In this document: piece by piece, positions 51,075 to 59,516 of the stretch
Layout of the letters: every line of letters begins with the position of its first letter
How positions within the stretch are numbered: position 1 is the stretch's first letter
Assembly (NCBI RefSeq): GCF_009498235.1
Contig: NZ_CP044205.1
Span: 4,527,389-4,591,388, forward strand
Source of the DNA: Candidatus Methylospira mobilis
GTDB taxonomy: Bacteria; Pseudomonadota; Gammaproteobacteria; Methylococcales; Methylococcaceae
Length of the DNA stretch: 64,000 nucleotides
Direction of reading: 5' to 3'
Notes under the pieces: generated by a model
Database searches by the model: none
Seen by the model: only the letters and a program-made list of their open reading frames with translations
Told to the model about the DNA's origin: nothing
Position numbers and translations under genes: made by a program

Positions 51075-51602
51075 ATCTGCATCAACCTGTTGTTTTAAGT
51101 CCAACTTTTCTCCTGCAGCATGGGTATACACACACTACCCCGCCTTGTGCGCAAGGGTTAGGACGATGGGGTGAATGTTGTTGGTTTTCTTCGGCATTAT
51201 CGCACGCTTCCTGCTGGTTTTGCCCCCATCCTTGCCTTCACCCGTAGGGAACGGAGTTCAGAGTCTGACTCTTCAACATGCCTGTGCCGCCATATGGAGA
51301 GTACTTGATACCCCAAATCCGGAGTCGATAGTCGTTAAAATTTTATACTTTTAATATTTTGCGTCAAGTCGTTGTTGCATTTATGGCAAAAACGTTGCCA
51401 AAATACAACTGAAATCGCTTTTCTTGTGTGACAATAGCGCGAAGCGTTTCGGAATACCTTATAATCGAGTATTGCTCTTGCGTATTCCAAAGTATTTTAC
51501 TCGGGAATAGGGTACTATTCGCAACACTTGCCGAATATATCCGATGTTCCGCCATAGAGCGATGCCCGCGTCGCCGGAGATTAAACCAGGAGATAATACA
51601 GA
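51075..51602. promoter_or_regulatory. Divergent control region of the hopanoid cluster
   Basis: 528 bp without a convincing coding frame separate sqs (leftward) from hpnH (rightward), so both hopanoid transcripts must begin here. A perfect TATAAT lies at 51460-51465 but without a clear -35 partner. The left half is pyrimidine-rich (CACACACTACC and similar). I see no strong palindrome that would mark an operator. Confidence 0.5.
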
Positions 51603-52706
51603 ATGAGTGTCCCTTTACGTCAACAAATCAGCGTAGCATCCTACCTGTTCAAGCAAAAAATCAAAGGCGTCAAACGCTACCCGTTAGTGCTCATGCTGGA
51701 ACCGTTGTTCCGTTGCAATCTGGCCTGCGCGGGCTGCGGCAAAATCGATTATCCGGACGATATACTGAACAAGCGGCTCAGCGTGGAAGAGTGTCTTGCC
51801 GCAGTGGACGAGTGCGGCGCGCCGATAGTTTCGATAGCAGGCGGCGAGCCGCTGCTGCACAAGGAGCTGCCGCAAGTGGTTGAGGGCATGATCGCGCGCA
51901 AAAAATATGTCTATCTGTGTACCAACGCGCTGTTGCTGAAAAAGCGCATGGATGATTACAAGCCTTCCCCCTATTTTAACTTTTCGATACATCTGGACGG
52001 CACGCGCGAGCGTCATGACGCTTCCGTTTGCCAGGAAGGTGTATTTGACAAAGCGATCGAAGTGATCAAGATGGCATTGGAGCGCGGTTTCCGCGTCACG
52101 GTGAACTGTACTCTGTTTCAGGGCGAAACGCCCGAGGAAGTTGCTGAGTTTCTCGACTTTACCAAGTCGCTGGGTGTCGAGGCGGTGACCATCGCGCCCG
52201 GTTTCAGTTACGAGCATGCGCCGGCCCAGGATGTTTTCATCAAGTTGCGCGAAGGCAGAGAGCTGTTCCGCAAGGTTTTCCAGATCGGTAAAAAGCGTAA
52301 ATGGAATCTGAATCATTCCAGTCTTTATCTCGACTACCTGGCCGGCAATCAGGATTACCATTGCACGCCATGGGGAAATCCCACGCGCAATGTTTTCGGC
52401 TGGCAAAAACCTTGTTACCTGCTGGCCGACGAAGGGAACGCTGCTTCGTTCAAGGCGCTGCTCGAAGAAACTCACTGGGAAAAATACGGCAACACCAAAA
52501 ACCCCAAATGCGCGAACTGCATGGCGCATTGCGGCTTTGAAGCAACGGCGGTGGAAGACGCGATTAGCAACCCGTGGAAAGCGGTATGGACAGGAATTAC
52601 CGGTCCGCGCACCGAAGGCCCGATGGCGCCTGAACCGGTACACGAGTGGGAACACAACTCCACCCCCGCCGGCCATCCGCATTTCCAGATACAGGCGGTG
52701 GATTAG
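51603..52706 (+). CDS. hpnH: Hopanoid biosynthesis radical SAM protein HpnH (adenosylhopane synthase)
   Basis: 367 residues from ATG 51603 (AGGAGA upstream). The radical SAM cluster motif CNLACAGC lies at 38-45 (Cys38, Cys42, Cys45), followed by the SAM-binding SIAGGEPLLHKELPQVVEGM. The C-terminal part has extra cysteines (NPKCANCMAHCGFEATAVED), as is usual for HpnH. The enzyme adds a 5'-deoxyadenosyl radical to diploptene, making adenosylhopane, the first step of the extended side chain. It is the first gene of the plus-strand hopanoid operon, 10 bp ahead of hpnB. Confidence 0.95.
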   Translation: MSVPLRQQISVASYLFKQKIKGVKRYPLVLMLEPLFRCNLACAGCGKIDYPDDILNKRLSVEECLAAVDECGAPIVSIAGGEPLLHKELPQVVEGMIARKKYVYLCTNALLLKKRMDDYKPSPYFNFSIHLDGTRERHDASVCQEGVFDKAIEVIKMALERGFRVTVNCTLFQGETPEEVAEFLDFTKSLGVEAVTIAPGFSYEHAPAQDVFIKLREGRELFRKVFQIGKKRKWNLNHSSLYLDYLAGNQDYHCTPWGNPTRNVFGWQKPCYLLADEGNAASFKALLEETHWEKYGNTKNPKCANCMAHCGFEATAVEDAISNPWKAVWTGITGPRTEGPMAPEPVHEWEHNSTPAGHPHFQIQAVD

Positions 52707-52716
52707 TTTTGCCGCC

Positions 52717-53856
52717 ATGACCGAAACATCCGCATTGATCATCGTAACGCTGGCGGCTTTTTCCTGGATGGTCGTTCTGCTGCTGCCATGGCGGCCGTGG
52801 TTCAATACCGAAGCGCTGGAACCTTCGAAAATTGCCGACGGGTTCGATTTGTCCGAGTTGACCGTGGTGATACCGGCGCGCAACGAAGCTGATGTCATCA
52901 CGGAAACGTTGCAAGGGCTGGCGGCGCAGGGTACCGGGCTGCGCGTGCTGGTGGTGGACGACAACTCCACCGACGCGACCGCGGAAACCGTGCGAACTAC
53001 CGGCGGTATTTCCGCAGAATTGATCAGCGGTCAGCCTCTCCCCGACGGCTGGAGCGGTAAGCTCTGGGCGCTGGATCAAGGTGTAAGGCGCGTGGATACG
53101 CGATATATCTTGCTGCTGGATGCGGATATCCTGCTAAAACCGGGCATGCTTACCGGAATGGTGAAAAAAATGCGCGCGCATCAGCTTCACTTTCTGTCCA
53201 TCATGGCGACCCTGCGCATGCACACGCTGTGGGAAAAACTGCTGATGCCCGCGTTCATTTACTTCTTCAAACTAATGTATCCGTTCCGGCTGGCCAACTC
53301 TCCCTCGCGCCATTTCTCGGCTGCAGCGGGCGGTTGTATTTTGCTGGAAACACGGTTGCTGAAAGAGATCGACGGATTCACCAGCCTGCGTGACCGGCTT
53401 ATCGACGACTGTTCTCTTGCGCATAAAATCAAACAGGCGGGATATCGCACCTGGATCGGACAATCGCACTCGGTGATCAGTCTACGCGGCTACGACACGC
53501 TCAGCCCAATATGGGAGATGGTCGCGCGCACTGCATACACGCAATTGCACTATTCGATTTTGTGGCTGGCGTTCTGCACCTTAAGCCTGGTGCTGGTATT
53601 CTGGGTTCCGCTCGCGGGCTTGGCCTCAACAAACTCCACCATCTTTACATTGGCGCTTTACGCCTGGCTGGGCATGACGGGCAGCTATCTGCCCACTTTG
53701 CGATATTACCGTCAACATCCGCTGTGGGCGCTGACATTGCCGATGATAGCCGGACTGTATATGGCGATGACCTGGACGTCGGCGATACGTTATTGGCGCG
53801 GCGAACGCAGCCGCTGGAAAAACCGCAGCTACGCCACGCCGGCGCCGCATGACTGA
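52717..53856 (+). CDS. hpnB: Hopene-associated glycosyltransferase HpnB
   Basis: 379 residues from ATG 52717 (the frame is open further inside hpnH). An N-terminal membrane helix (LIIVTLAAFSWMVVLLLPW) is followed by a family 2 glycosyltransferase domain: LTVVIPARNEADVITETLQG, VDDNSTD, the metal-binding LLLDADI and RDRLIDDCSLAHKIKQAGYR. Three or more C-terminal membrane helices follow. HpnB proteins are assigned to hopanoid clusters by context; the exact sugar transfer is not established. It follows hpnH by 10 bp and overlaps the glycosidase gene by 8 bp. Confidence 0.9.
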   Translation: MTETSALIIVTLAAFSWMVVLLLPWRPWFNTEALEPSKIADGFDLSELTVVIPARNEADVITETLQGLAAQGTGLRVLVVDDNSTDATAETVRTTGGISAELISGQPLPDGWSGKLWALDQGVRRVDTRYILLLDADILLKPGMLTGMVKKMRAHQLHFLSIMATLRMHTLWEKLLMPAFIYFFKLMYPFRLANSPSRHFSAAAGGCILLETRLLKEIDGFTSLRDRLIDDCSLAHKIKQAGYRTWIGQSHSVISLRGYDTLSPIWEMVARTAYTQLHYSILWLAFCTLSLVLVFWVPLAGLASTNSTIFTLALYAWLGMTGSYLPTLRYYRQHPLWALTLPMIAGLYMAMTWTSAIRYWRGERSRWKNRSYATPAPHD

Positions 53857-55204
53857 TGTCGCTCAATTCCCACCCGGCTTTCTGTGGGGCGCGGCGACCT
53901 CAGCTTATCAGATCGAAGGCTCGCCGCTCGCCGACGGCGCCGGCCCCAGTAACTGGCATTTGTTCTCGCATCGCGACGGCACGATAAGCGATGCAAGCAA
54001 CGGCGACATTGCCTGCGACCATTACCGGCGTTTTGGCGAAGACATCGGTCTCATGCGGCAGCTGGGCTTACAGGCCTATCGCTTCAGCCTGTCCTGGAGC
54101 CGCATATTTCCGGCGGGTACCGGTAAAATCAATCAGAAAGGTCTGGATTTCTATCGGCGCCTGTTAAACGCGCTGCTCGATGCCGGCATACAGCCCTATC
54201 CGACGCTTTTTCATTGGGATCTCCCTGCCGCGCTGGACGAACGCGGCGGCTGGACCAACAGCGACTGCGCTCACTGGTTAGCCGATTATGCGCAAACCGT
54301 GTTTGGCGCGCTGGGCGGGCTGGCGGAAAACTGGACGACATTGAACGAGCCCTGGGTTATTGCCGACGCCGGTTTTCTGGACGGCATTCATGCGCCAGGA
54401 CACCGGTCTTTGCAGGAAACGCCGCTGGTTGCGCATAACCTGTTGCGCGCGCATGCGCTGGCGGTCCAGGCGTTCCGCGCGGAAAGCAATGGTCGTATCG
54501 GCATCGTCGTCAACATCGAGCCGAAATATGCCGCATCGGACCAACGCGGCGATCAGACGGCTGCCGAACGCGCGCACGCCTACATGAATCGGCAGTATCT
54601 GGACCCGTTGTTCCTGGGCGGCTACCCGGATGAATTGGCGGAAGTTTTTGGCGATTACTGGCCGAGGCATAACGAAGCCGACATGCGGCTGCTGCGTACG
54701 CCGTTCGATTTCCTGGGCGTCAATTACTACACGCGTTCGGTTAATCGCGCAGACGGCAACAACCTGCCGGTTCGAGCCTCGCCGGTAGCGCAGCCGGGTG
54801 CGGAATATACGGAAATGGGCTGGGAAGTGTTTCCCCGAGGCCTCAAGGAAACCCTGCTGTGGATCAAGCGGCGCTATGGGGATATCCCGTTATACGTAAC
54901 GGAAAACGGAGCGGCTTTTAAGGATCCGCCGCTAACCGCGCAAGGCCGTCTTCACGACGCAAGACGCGTCGAGTATTACCGAACCCATTTGAACGCATGC
55001 CGCGAAGCAATCGGCAGCGGCGTTAATCTCAAAGGCTATTTTGCCTGGTCGCTGTTCGATAACTTTGAATGGAGTTACGGCTACAGCAAACGTTTCGGGC
55101 TGATTCATGTCGATTTCGATACGCAAAAGCGTATTTTTAAAGACAGCGCCTATTTTTTTAGCGAGGCCATCCTTTCAAATGGCGCGAGTATTGATTCCGA
55201 TTGA
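53849..55204 (+). CDS. Family GH1 beta-glucosidase
   Basis: 451 residues, the usual length of a GH1 TIM barrel. The acid/base motif TLNEPW lies near residue 165 and the nucleophile motif YVTENG near 353; FLWGAATSAYQIEGSPLADG at the N-terminus and WSLFDNFEWSYGYSKRFGLI at the C-terminus complete the substrate pocket. There is no signal peptide, so it acts in the cytoplasm. The start overlaps the end of hpnB by 8 bp, which makes it part of the hopanoid operon. In that setting it might trim sugars from a glycosylated hopanoid or recycle sugar donors, but ordinary beta-glucoside use is equally possible. Confidence 0.93.
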   Translation: MTDVAQFPPGFLWGAATSAYQIEGSPLADGAGPSNWHLFSHRDGTISDASNGDIACDHYRRFGEDIGLMRQLGLQAYRFSLSWSRIFPAGTGKINQKGLDFYRRLLNALLDAGIQPYPTLFHWDLPAALDERGGWTNSDCAHWLADYAQTVFGALGGLAENWTTLNEPWVIADAGFLDGIHAPGHRSLQETPLVAHNLLRAHALAVQAFRAESNGRIGIVVNIEPKYAASDQRGDQTAAERAHAYMNRQYLDPLFLGGYPDELAEVFGDYWPRHNEADMRLLRTPFDFLGVNYYTRSVNRADGNNLPVRASPVAQPGAEYTEMGWEVFPRGLKETLLWIKRRYGDIPLYVTENGAAFKDPPLTAQGRLHDARRVEYYRTHLNACREAIGSGVNLKGYFAWSLFDNFEWSYGYSKRFGLIHVDFDTQKRIFKDSAYFFSEAILSNGASIDSD

Positions 55205-55208
55205 TACT

Positions 55209-56000
55209 TCAGCGATACACTTCCCAGGTTTCCAGCAGTAATTGATAAGGCGCGGAGGAAACGCTGACCTCGCCTCGGAACGGGTTATCGACCGCTGCCG
55301 TTAAAAACACAACCAGCCCGGAAAAAACGGCCATAACGGCGGTCAAGACCACATGTGTGCGGAAGTGGGAAAAGTGATAGAAGTAAGTAACGAACATACT
55401 CAGTATCGCTCCGCTGAAAACGACTATCCATAATACTGCCGGCAATCCGCTGTCCACGGAGTCCAGACGCATGCGACGCGCTTCGACCAAGCGGTTGTAA
55501 GCTGCGAAGCCTTGCGATTGCGCAACTTTATCCCGCGCGGTGTCAGGCCTCAGCTCGAGCAGGGTATTTTGCAGGCCCAGCAGAATTTGCCTGCCGCCAT
55601 GTACCCGCTGCCCTTTTGACTGCGCGGGCCATTCCGAGTCGACTACGAAATGAACATAGGTTTTCAACCGGTTCTGCAGCTCTGTTTTATACGGTTCGGG
55701 ATAGCTGCTGATATCCTGATAAAAAACGCTGATCGCGCTTGCTTCGCGAGAAACCAGGGTGGAAGCGCTGTTGTAATCCTGCCATGTAGCGACCGCAACC
55801 AATCCAAGCAGCAAGCGAAAAAGTCCGCCGACATTGGCATTGTAGCCATTGACGCCGCCTCTGTTGCTCAGATCGGAAAGGCCGAAATGATTCTTGATGT
55901 AGCCGCGCGACAGATACAGCCCGCCAATGGAAACGGCCACAAAAAGCGTGACGATCGAAACGCCCAGCTGCCAGGTCGGTATATCGTAAATCCAAAACAT
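55209..56000 (-). CDS. DUF4239 membrane protein, copy 1 of 3
   Basis: 263 residues. Two N-terminal membrane helices lie around 8-28 and 58-75 (LFRLLLGLVAVATW), a soluble helical middle contains VSREASAISVFYQDISSYPE and DSEWPAQSKGQ, and two C-terminal helices follow (LPAVLWIVVFSGAILSMFVT and TAVMAVFSGLVVFLTAAVDN). The ending AAVDNPFRGEVSVSSAPYQL is shared by all three copies. DUF4239 proteins resemble bestrophin-type channels in layout, but their function is unknown. The gene is 18 bp downstream of copy 2 and converges with the GH1 gene. Confidence 0.82.
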   Translation of the reverse strand: MFWIYDIPTWQLGVSIVTLFVAVSIGGLYLSRGYIKNHFGLSDLSNRGGVNGYNANVGGLFRLLLGLVAVATWQDYNSASTLVSREASAISVFYQDISSYPEPYKTELQNRLKTYVHFVVDSEWPAQSKGQRVHGGRQILLGLQNTLLELRPDTARDKVAQSQGFAAYNRLVEARRMRLDSVDSGLPAVLWIVVFSGAILSMFVTYFYHFSHFRTHVVLTAVMAVFSGLVVFLTAAVDNPFRGEVSVSSAPYQLLLETWEVYR

Positions 56001-56018
56001 TACGCTCTAAACCTCTTT

Positions 56019-56876
56019 CTAATGATCAGCAATCGACGCTCCAGCCGATCGCTGCGCCTCATCGGCGGACGGAGCCTTCGACACGGAATCGGATGCCCAG
56101 GTTTCCAGTAAACGATGGTAGGCGTCAGGAGACACGCTAACCGCGCCTCTGAATGGATTATCGACCGATGCGGCCAGAAACACCATTAATCCAGCCAGCA
56201 CCGCCAGTGCGGTAGTCATCAGCAAATGACTGCGGAAATGGGTGAAATGATAAAAATAGCTAATAAGCACACTCAGTGCCGCACCCGAAATCACGATGAT
56301 CCATAATACGACCGGCAAACCGTCATCGACCGCGTCCAAGCGCATTCTATGCGCCTCTATCAGTTTATTGTACGCTTGAAATGCTTCCGCCATTATCAGC
56401 TGCTTTCGGCTGTCTCCGAGGTCTACGTCCAGCAGCGACTGCTGCAGGTCGAGTAAAATTTTTCTGCCGCCGTAGAGCAGCTCCCCATGCGCCTGGGCAG
56501 GCCATTCGTTGTTAATTATATAATTCACATAAGATTTTATAGTTTCACGCATTTGCGTTCGCTGCGGCTCGGCATAGCTGCCGACATCGACATACAATGC
56601 GCCGATCGCGGCTTCTTCGCGCGATACCAGTCTGGACGCATTGTCGTAGTATTGCCAGGAAGCTACAATGACCAAGCCCAGCAATAGTCCATACAAACTG
56701 GTAATGCCGCCAAAATACCCGCTGACGGCTTCATTCATGCTCTCAGAGGTATTAAATTTCCTTTTGATATAATCGTTTGATAAAAGCAGACCACCTACAG
56801 AAAACGCTACAAAAATAGCAACCGTGGCCAGGCCGAACAGCCAAACCGGCAAATCGTAAATCCAGTAAATCGTCAT
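56019..56876 (-). CDS. DUF4239 membrane protein, copy 2 of 3
   Basis: 285 residues from ATG 56876 (MTIYWIYDLPVWLFGLATVA). The frame is open to 56921, but that part runs into the MITE-like element and does not match the other copies. The family landmarks are present: YGLLLGLVIVASWQYYDNAS, REEAAIGALYVDVGSYAEPQ, NEWPAQAHGE, LDAVDDGLPVVLWIIVISGA and ASVDNPFRGAVSVSPDAYHR. A hydrophilic C-terminal tail of about 25 residues (SDSVSKAPSADEAQRSAGAS) is unique to this copy. It is cotranscribed with copy 1. Confidence 0.82.
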   Translation of the reverse strand: MTIYWIYDLPVWLFGLATVAIFVAFSVGGLLLSNDYIKRKFNTSESMNEAVSGYFGGITSLYGLLLGLVIVASWQYYDNASRLVSREEAAIGALYVDVGSYAEPQRTQMRETIKSYVNYIINNEWPAQAHGELLYGGRKILLDLQQSLLDVDLGDSRKQLIMAEAFQAYNKLIEAHRMRLDAVDDGLPVVLWIIVISGAALSVLISYFYHFTHFRSHLLMTTALAVLAGLMVFLAASVDNPFRGAVSVSPDAYHRLLETWASDSVSKAPSADEAQRSAGASIADH

Positions 56877-56906
56877 GATTGTTTTGAAGGTAGACGTAAA
56901 TCGATT

Positions 56907-57112
56907 GTAACTATTCAGCATACCTGCTGGAGAGGAAGAGATGTGGGTGTGGGGCGGGCGAGACCTTCTGCGCCCATTGATGGGTGCAGAGAGCTTCCAG
57001 GCACGGATTTGCAGCGTCGTTAAAATTCCAACATGCTTCCGCGCGTTTCGACTGGCTTACCTCATTTCCGGCTGCTTCGGTCATGACTCAAAAGCACTCA
57101 CTGAATAGTTAC
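56907..57112. repeat. MITE-like element between DUF4239 copies 2 and 3
   Basis: The 16-bp ends GATTGTAACTATTCAG (56903-56918) and CTGAATAGTTACAATC (57101-57116) are exact inverse copies and enclose about 200 bp with no coding capacity. The same GTAACTATTCAG end occurs at 22967-23074. The interior differs from that copy, so only the ends are shared. It separates two copies of a tandem gene family, so it probably inserted after the duplications. Confidence 0.65.
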
Positions 57113-57145
57113 AATCAATTTATAAAATTTAAATTCTGTTTCTAA

Positions 57146-57934
57146 TTATGGATTTGTCGACCAGGATTCCAGCATCATCCGGTATAAATCAGGAGATATG
57201 CTGACTTCACCCCGAAACGGATTGTCGACTGCGGCAATCAAAAAAACCATTATTCCGGTGAAAAGAGCGAACTTACCGGTCAGGATCAAGTGTACTTTAA
57301 AACTGGGGAAATGAAAAAAATAGGTTGTGGCTATGCTGACAACCGAGCCGATCAACACTACATACCAAAGCGGGGCCGGCAGGCCGTCGTCAACGGCGTC
57401 CAGACGCATGCGGCGCGCGTTTAATACATTATTAAGGGCATGAAATACTTCCGCCTGCAACACCTGCTGATTTATGGTTTTAGGCTCAAACGTAAATATC
57501 TCATGATGCAGGCGATGCAGATGCCGCATGCCGTCGTGCGCAACCTGGCCGCGCATCTGCGCGGGCCACTCCGTATCGATAACCGTCGTTAGATAGGTTT
57601 TCAGAATTTCCTGCATGTTTTTTGCATAGGGCGGGGGGTAGCTGCTCACGTCAAGATAAAGAGAGCCGACTTCCGCTGCTTCGCGCGTCGCCAAACTGGC
57701 TGCATTATTAAAAGCCTGCCAAGTGGCGACCGCTACAAACCCCAGCAAAAGACCCAAAACAGCGCCGATACCGCTAATATACCCGCAAACCGCATTATTG
57801 GTTTCGTTCGAAAGCATTAATCTTTCGCGGATAAATCCGTGCGACAGCAGCAATCCGCCCAGGGAAACGAATAAAAAAACCGCTACAGCCAAAACCCCCA
57901 ATAACCATGTCGGTATATCGTAGATCCAGTACAT
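57146..57934 (-). CDS. DUF4239 membrane protein, copy 3 of 3
   Basis: 262 residues. It begins MYWIYDIPTWLLGVLAVAVF like the other copies and shares VLGLLLGFVAVATWQAFNNA, REAAEVGSLYLDVSSYPPPY, DTEWPAQMRGQ, RRMRLDAVDDGLPAPLWYVV and AAVDNPFRGEVSISPDLYRM. Four membrane helices are in the same places. It is the most upstream of the three on the minus strand. The element at 56907-57112 lies between it and copy 2, so it may now be transcribed separately. Confidence 0.82.
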   Translation of the reverse strand: MYWIYDIPTWLLGVLAVAVFLFVSLGGLLLSHGFIRERLMLSNETNNAVCGYISGIGAVLGLLLGFVAVATWQAFNNAASLATREAAEVGSLYLDVSSYPPPYAKNMQEILKTYLTTVIDTEWPAQMRGQVAHDGMRHLHRLHHEIFTFEPKTINQQVLQAEVFHALNNVLNARRMRLDAVDDGLPAPLWYVVLIGSVVSIATTYFFHFPSFKVHLILTGKFALFTGIMVFLIAAVDNPFRGEVSISPDLYRMMLESWSTNP

Positions 57935-58068
57935 TCCTACCCCGGAAGAAAAACGAACTCGTTAGTCTGAATTAAAATATAAAATCCGCCTCCGCACCGG
58001 GCTTGTCATTCCGGCTGGGAAAGGCGCCACTGTCGGAGACGGGAATTGCTTTCGCTGAATAGCTACTC

Positions 58069-58185
58069 CTACTGTAATATTTTCATCAGCGCCAAGCCTT
58101 TCAGCAAATGGTAAAGAACAAAAAGGCCTACGACCACCATCGCGGTGGTCGTCAACAATTTCCCCGTGTTTTTGATCATGCTCAT
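58069..58185 (-). CDS. Possible 38-residue single-helix membrane protein
   Basis: A short frame with GGTGAG just upstream of its ATG encodes MSMIKNTGKLLTTTAMVVVG followed by LFVLYHLLKGLALMKILQ. A positive N-terminus, one hydrophobic helix and a positive end form a sensible small membrane protein. It lies between glcF and the DUF4239 genes, and its stop directly abuts a MITE-type half site (58054-58066). No homologue is known to me, so this rests only on composition and the ribosome-binding site. Confidence 0.4.
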   Translation of the reverse strand: MSMIKNTGKLLTTTAMVVVGLFVLYHLLKGLALMKILQ

Positions 58186-58316
58186 ACGCTCACCCAGTGC
58201 AGACTGAAGAAACAAATTGACTGGAAAACCAGTCCGATGCTTATAGAAATGAGGTTAGCATGACCATATGACAGACCGGCGTATGCAGGCGGTCCGATTA
58301 TAAAAGCAGGTAGGCA

Positions 58317-59516
58317 TCAGGAGATCAGCCGGCTTGCAATAAACTGGACGGGGTGCATCACCTTGATGTTTGCAACATTGCGCGCCTTTAGTCCGGCCCG
58401 CAAATGGATTGCGCAGCCTACATTGGATGTCAATAGCAAGCCTGCCGCTGAGCCCGGCGATATCGAGTCCAGTACGTCGTCGCGCAAAGCCGCCGCCATT
58501 TCCGGCTGCTCCAGCATGTAACTGCCGGCCGCGCCGCAGCAATATCGATCGGCGACGGTTTGCAACTGCATGCCCGGAATGCGCATCAGCAGTTTCAGAG
58601 GATAGGCGCCTGCTTTTTGCGTGTTTTTCAGGGTGCAGGGCGTATGCAGAAAAACTTTGTCCTGGGAGTCCCAAAGCGCCAATTGTACATGCGCCGGCCA
58701 GGCAAGGCTATCGAGGAACTGACTGATATCCTGAACCTTGCCGCCGTCCAGTGTACTCATGAGCGCTGAACCGCAGCCGCTGGCCAAGGTAATGACCTTA
58801 TCGGGTTCATGTTGTTTAAACGCAGACCGGTTGTCCTGCTCAAGCCGCAGTGCGGTTGCGATGTTGCCGCTATGTCGCGCCAGTGCGCCGCAACAGGATT
58901 GCTGCGCCGAAACGCGTACGCCTACGCCCAGCGTATTTAAAACGCGTATGGCGGCCTTGACGGTTGCAGCGTCGGCCATTTCGGCCATGCAGCCCGTAAA
59001 CAGATCCACCCTACAGCGTTCTTCGCCAAGCGCTGGATGGAAGCCCACCCAATCGACCGAGTGTTCCGGGGCGGGCAAACCGTCCATAACAGCAGCAAAA
59101 CCGGCTGCGCGCGTTCCACCGGCTTTATTCAAAAGTGATCCAAGACGGCTACCCAGTTGTCTTTGCGCCGAGGAGCCCTGTACAAAGCGTTGCAATGCAC
59201 TCATGCGCAGTTTCGACAGCAGCGACTTTTGCTCGTTCGCGGCGGTCTCGGCCCGGAAGCGGTTGATTAGCTCAGCATAGGGTACATTGGCCGGGCAAGC
59301 CGATTCGCAGGCGCGGCATAGCAGGCAGCCTGCTATGTGGCCGTGCAGTCTTTCCGTTTCCGGCAGCTGTCCCGCCGCCCAGGCCTGTATCAGTGCAATG
59401 CGGCCGCGCGGCGACTCGTTTTCGTCCTGCGTCTTGTTGTAGGTCGGACAGTGCGGCAGACATAGTCCGCACTTCACACACAGGTCGGTATCCGAAAAGT
59501 TGCAATGCGTACTCAA
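58317..59516 (-). CDS. glcF: Glycolate oxidase iron-sulfur subunit GlcF
   Basis: 399 residues. Two 4Fe-4S motifs, [12 protein letters not shown] (13-24) and [12 protein letters not shown] (about 64-75), are followed by two CCG domains ([16 protein letters not shown] and [15 protein letters not shown]). This is GlcF, which passes electrons from glycolate oxidation by GlcD/GlcE to the membrane quinone pool. The start is an unusual TTG whose bases overlap the purH stop (TTGA), with no other start nearby, so translation is probably coupled to purH. glcD and glcE are not in the window. Confidence 0.9.
   Translation of the reverse strand: MSTHCNFSDTDLCVKCGLCLPHCPTYNKTQDENESPRGRIALIQAWAAGQLPETERLHGHIAGCLLCRACESACPANVPYAELINRFRAETAANEQKSLLSKLRMSALQRFVQGSSAQRQLGSRLGSLLNKAGGTRAAGFAAVMDGLPAPEHSVDWVGFHPALGEERCRVDLFTGCMAEMADAATVKAAIRVLNTLGVGVRVSAQQSCCGALARHSGNIATALRLEQDNRSAFKQHEPDKVITLASGCGSALMSTLDGGKVQDISQFLDSLAWPAHVQLALWDSQDKVFLHTPCTLKNTQKAGAYPLKLLMRIPGMQLQTVADRYCCGAAGSYMLEQPEMAAALRDDVLDSISPGSAAGLLLTSNVGCAIHLRAGLKARNVANIKVMHPVQFIASRLIS

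Noticed and set aside
44588-51131. Many long frames opposite to the hopanoid genes, for example 45338-46084 and 48044-49189 on the plus strand
   Set aside because: They are rich in Arg, His and Gln, lack recognisable domains and lie entirely opposite well-supported genes, as expected for the antisense strand of GC-rich coding DNA.
51364-51555. 63-codon minus-strand frame in the hopanoid divergent control region
   Set aside because: No ribosome site and no recognisable motif; it overlaps the region that must hold the hpnH promoter.
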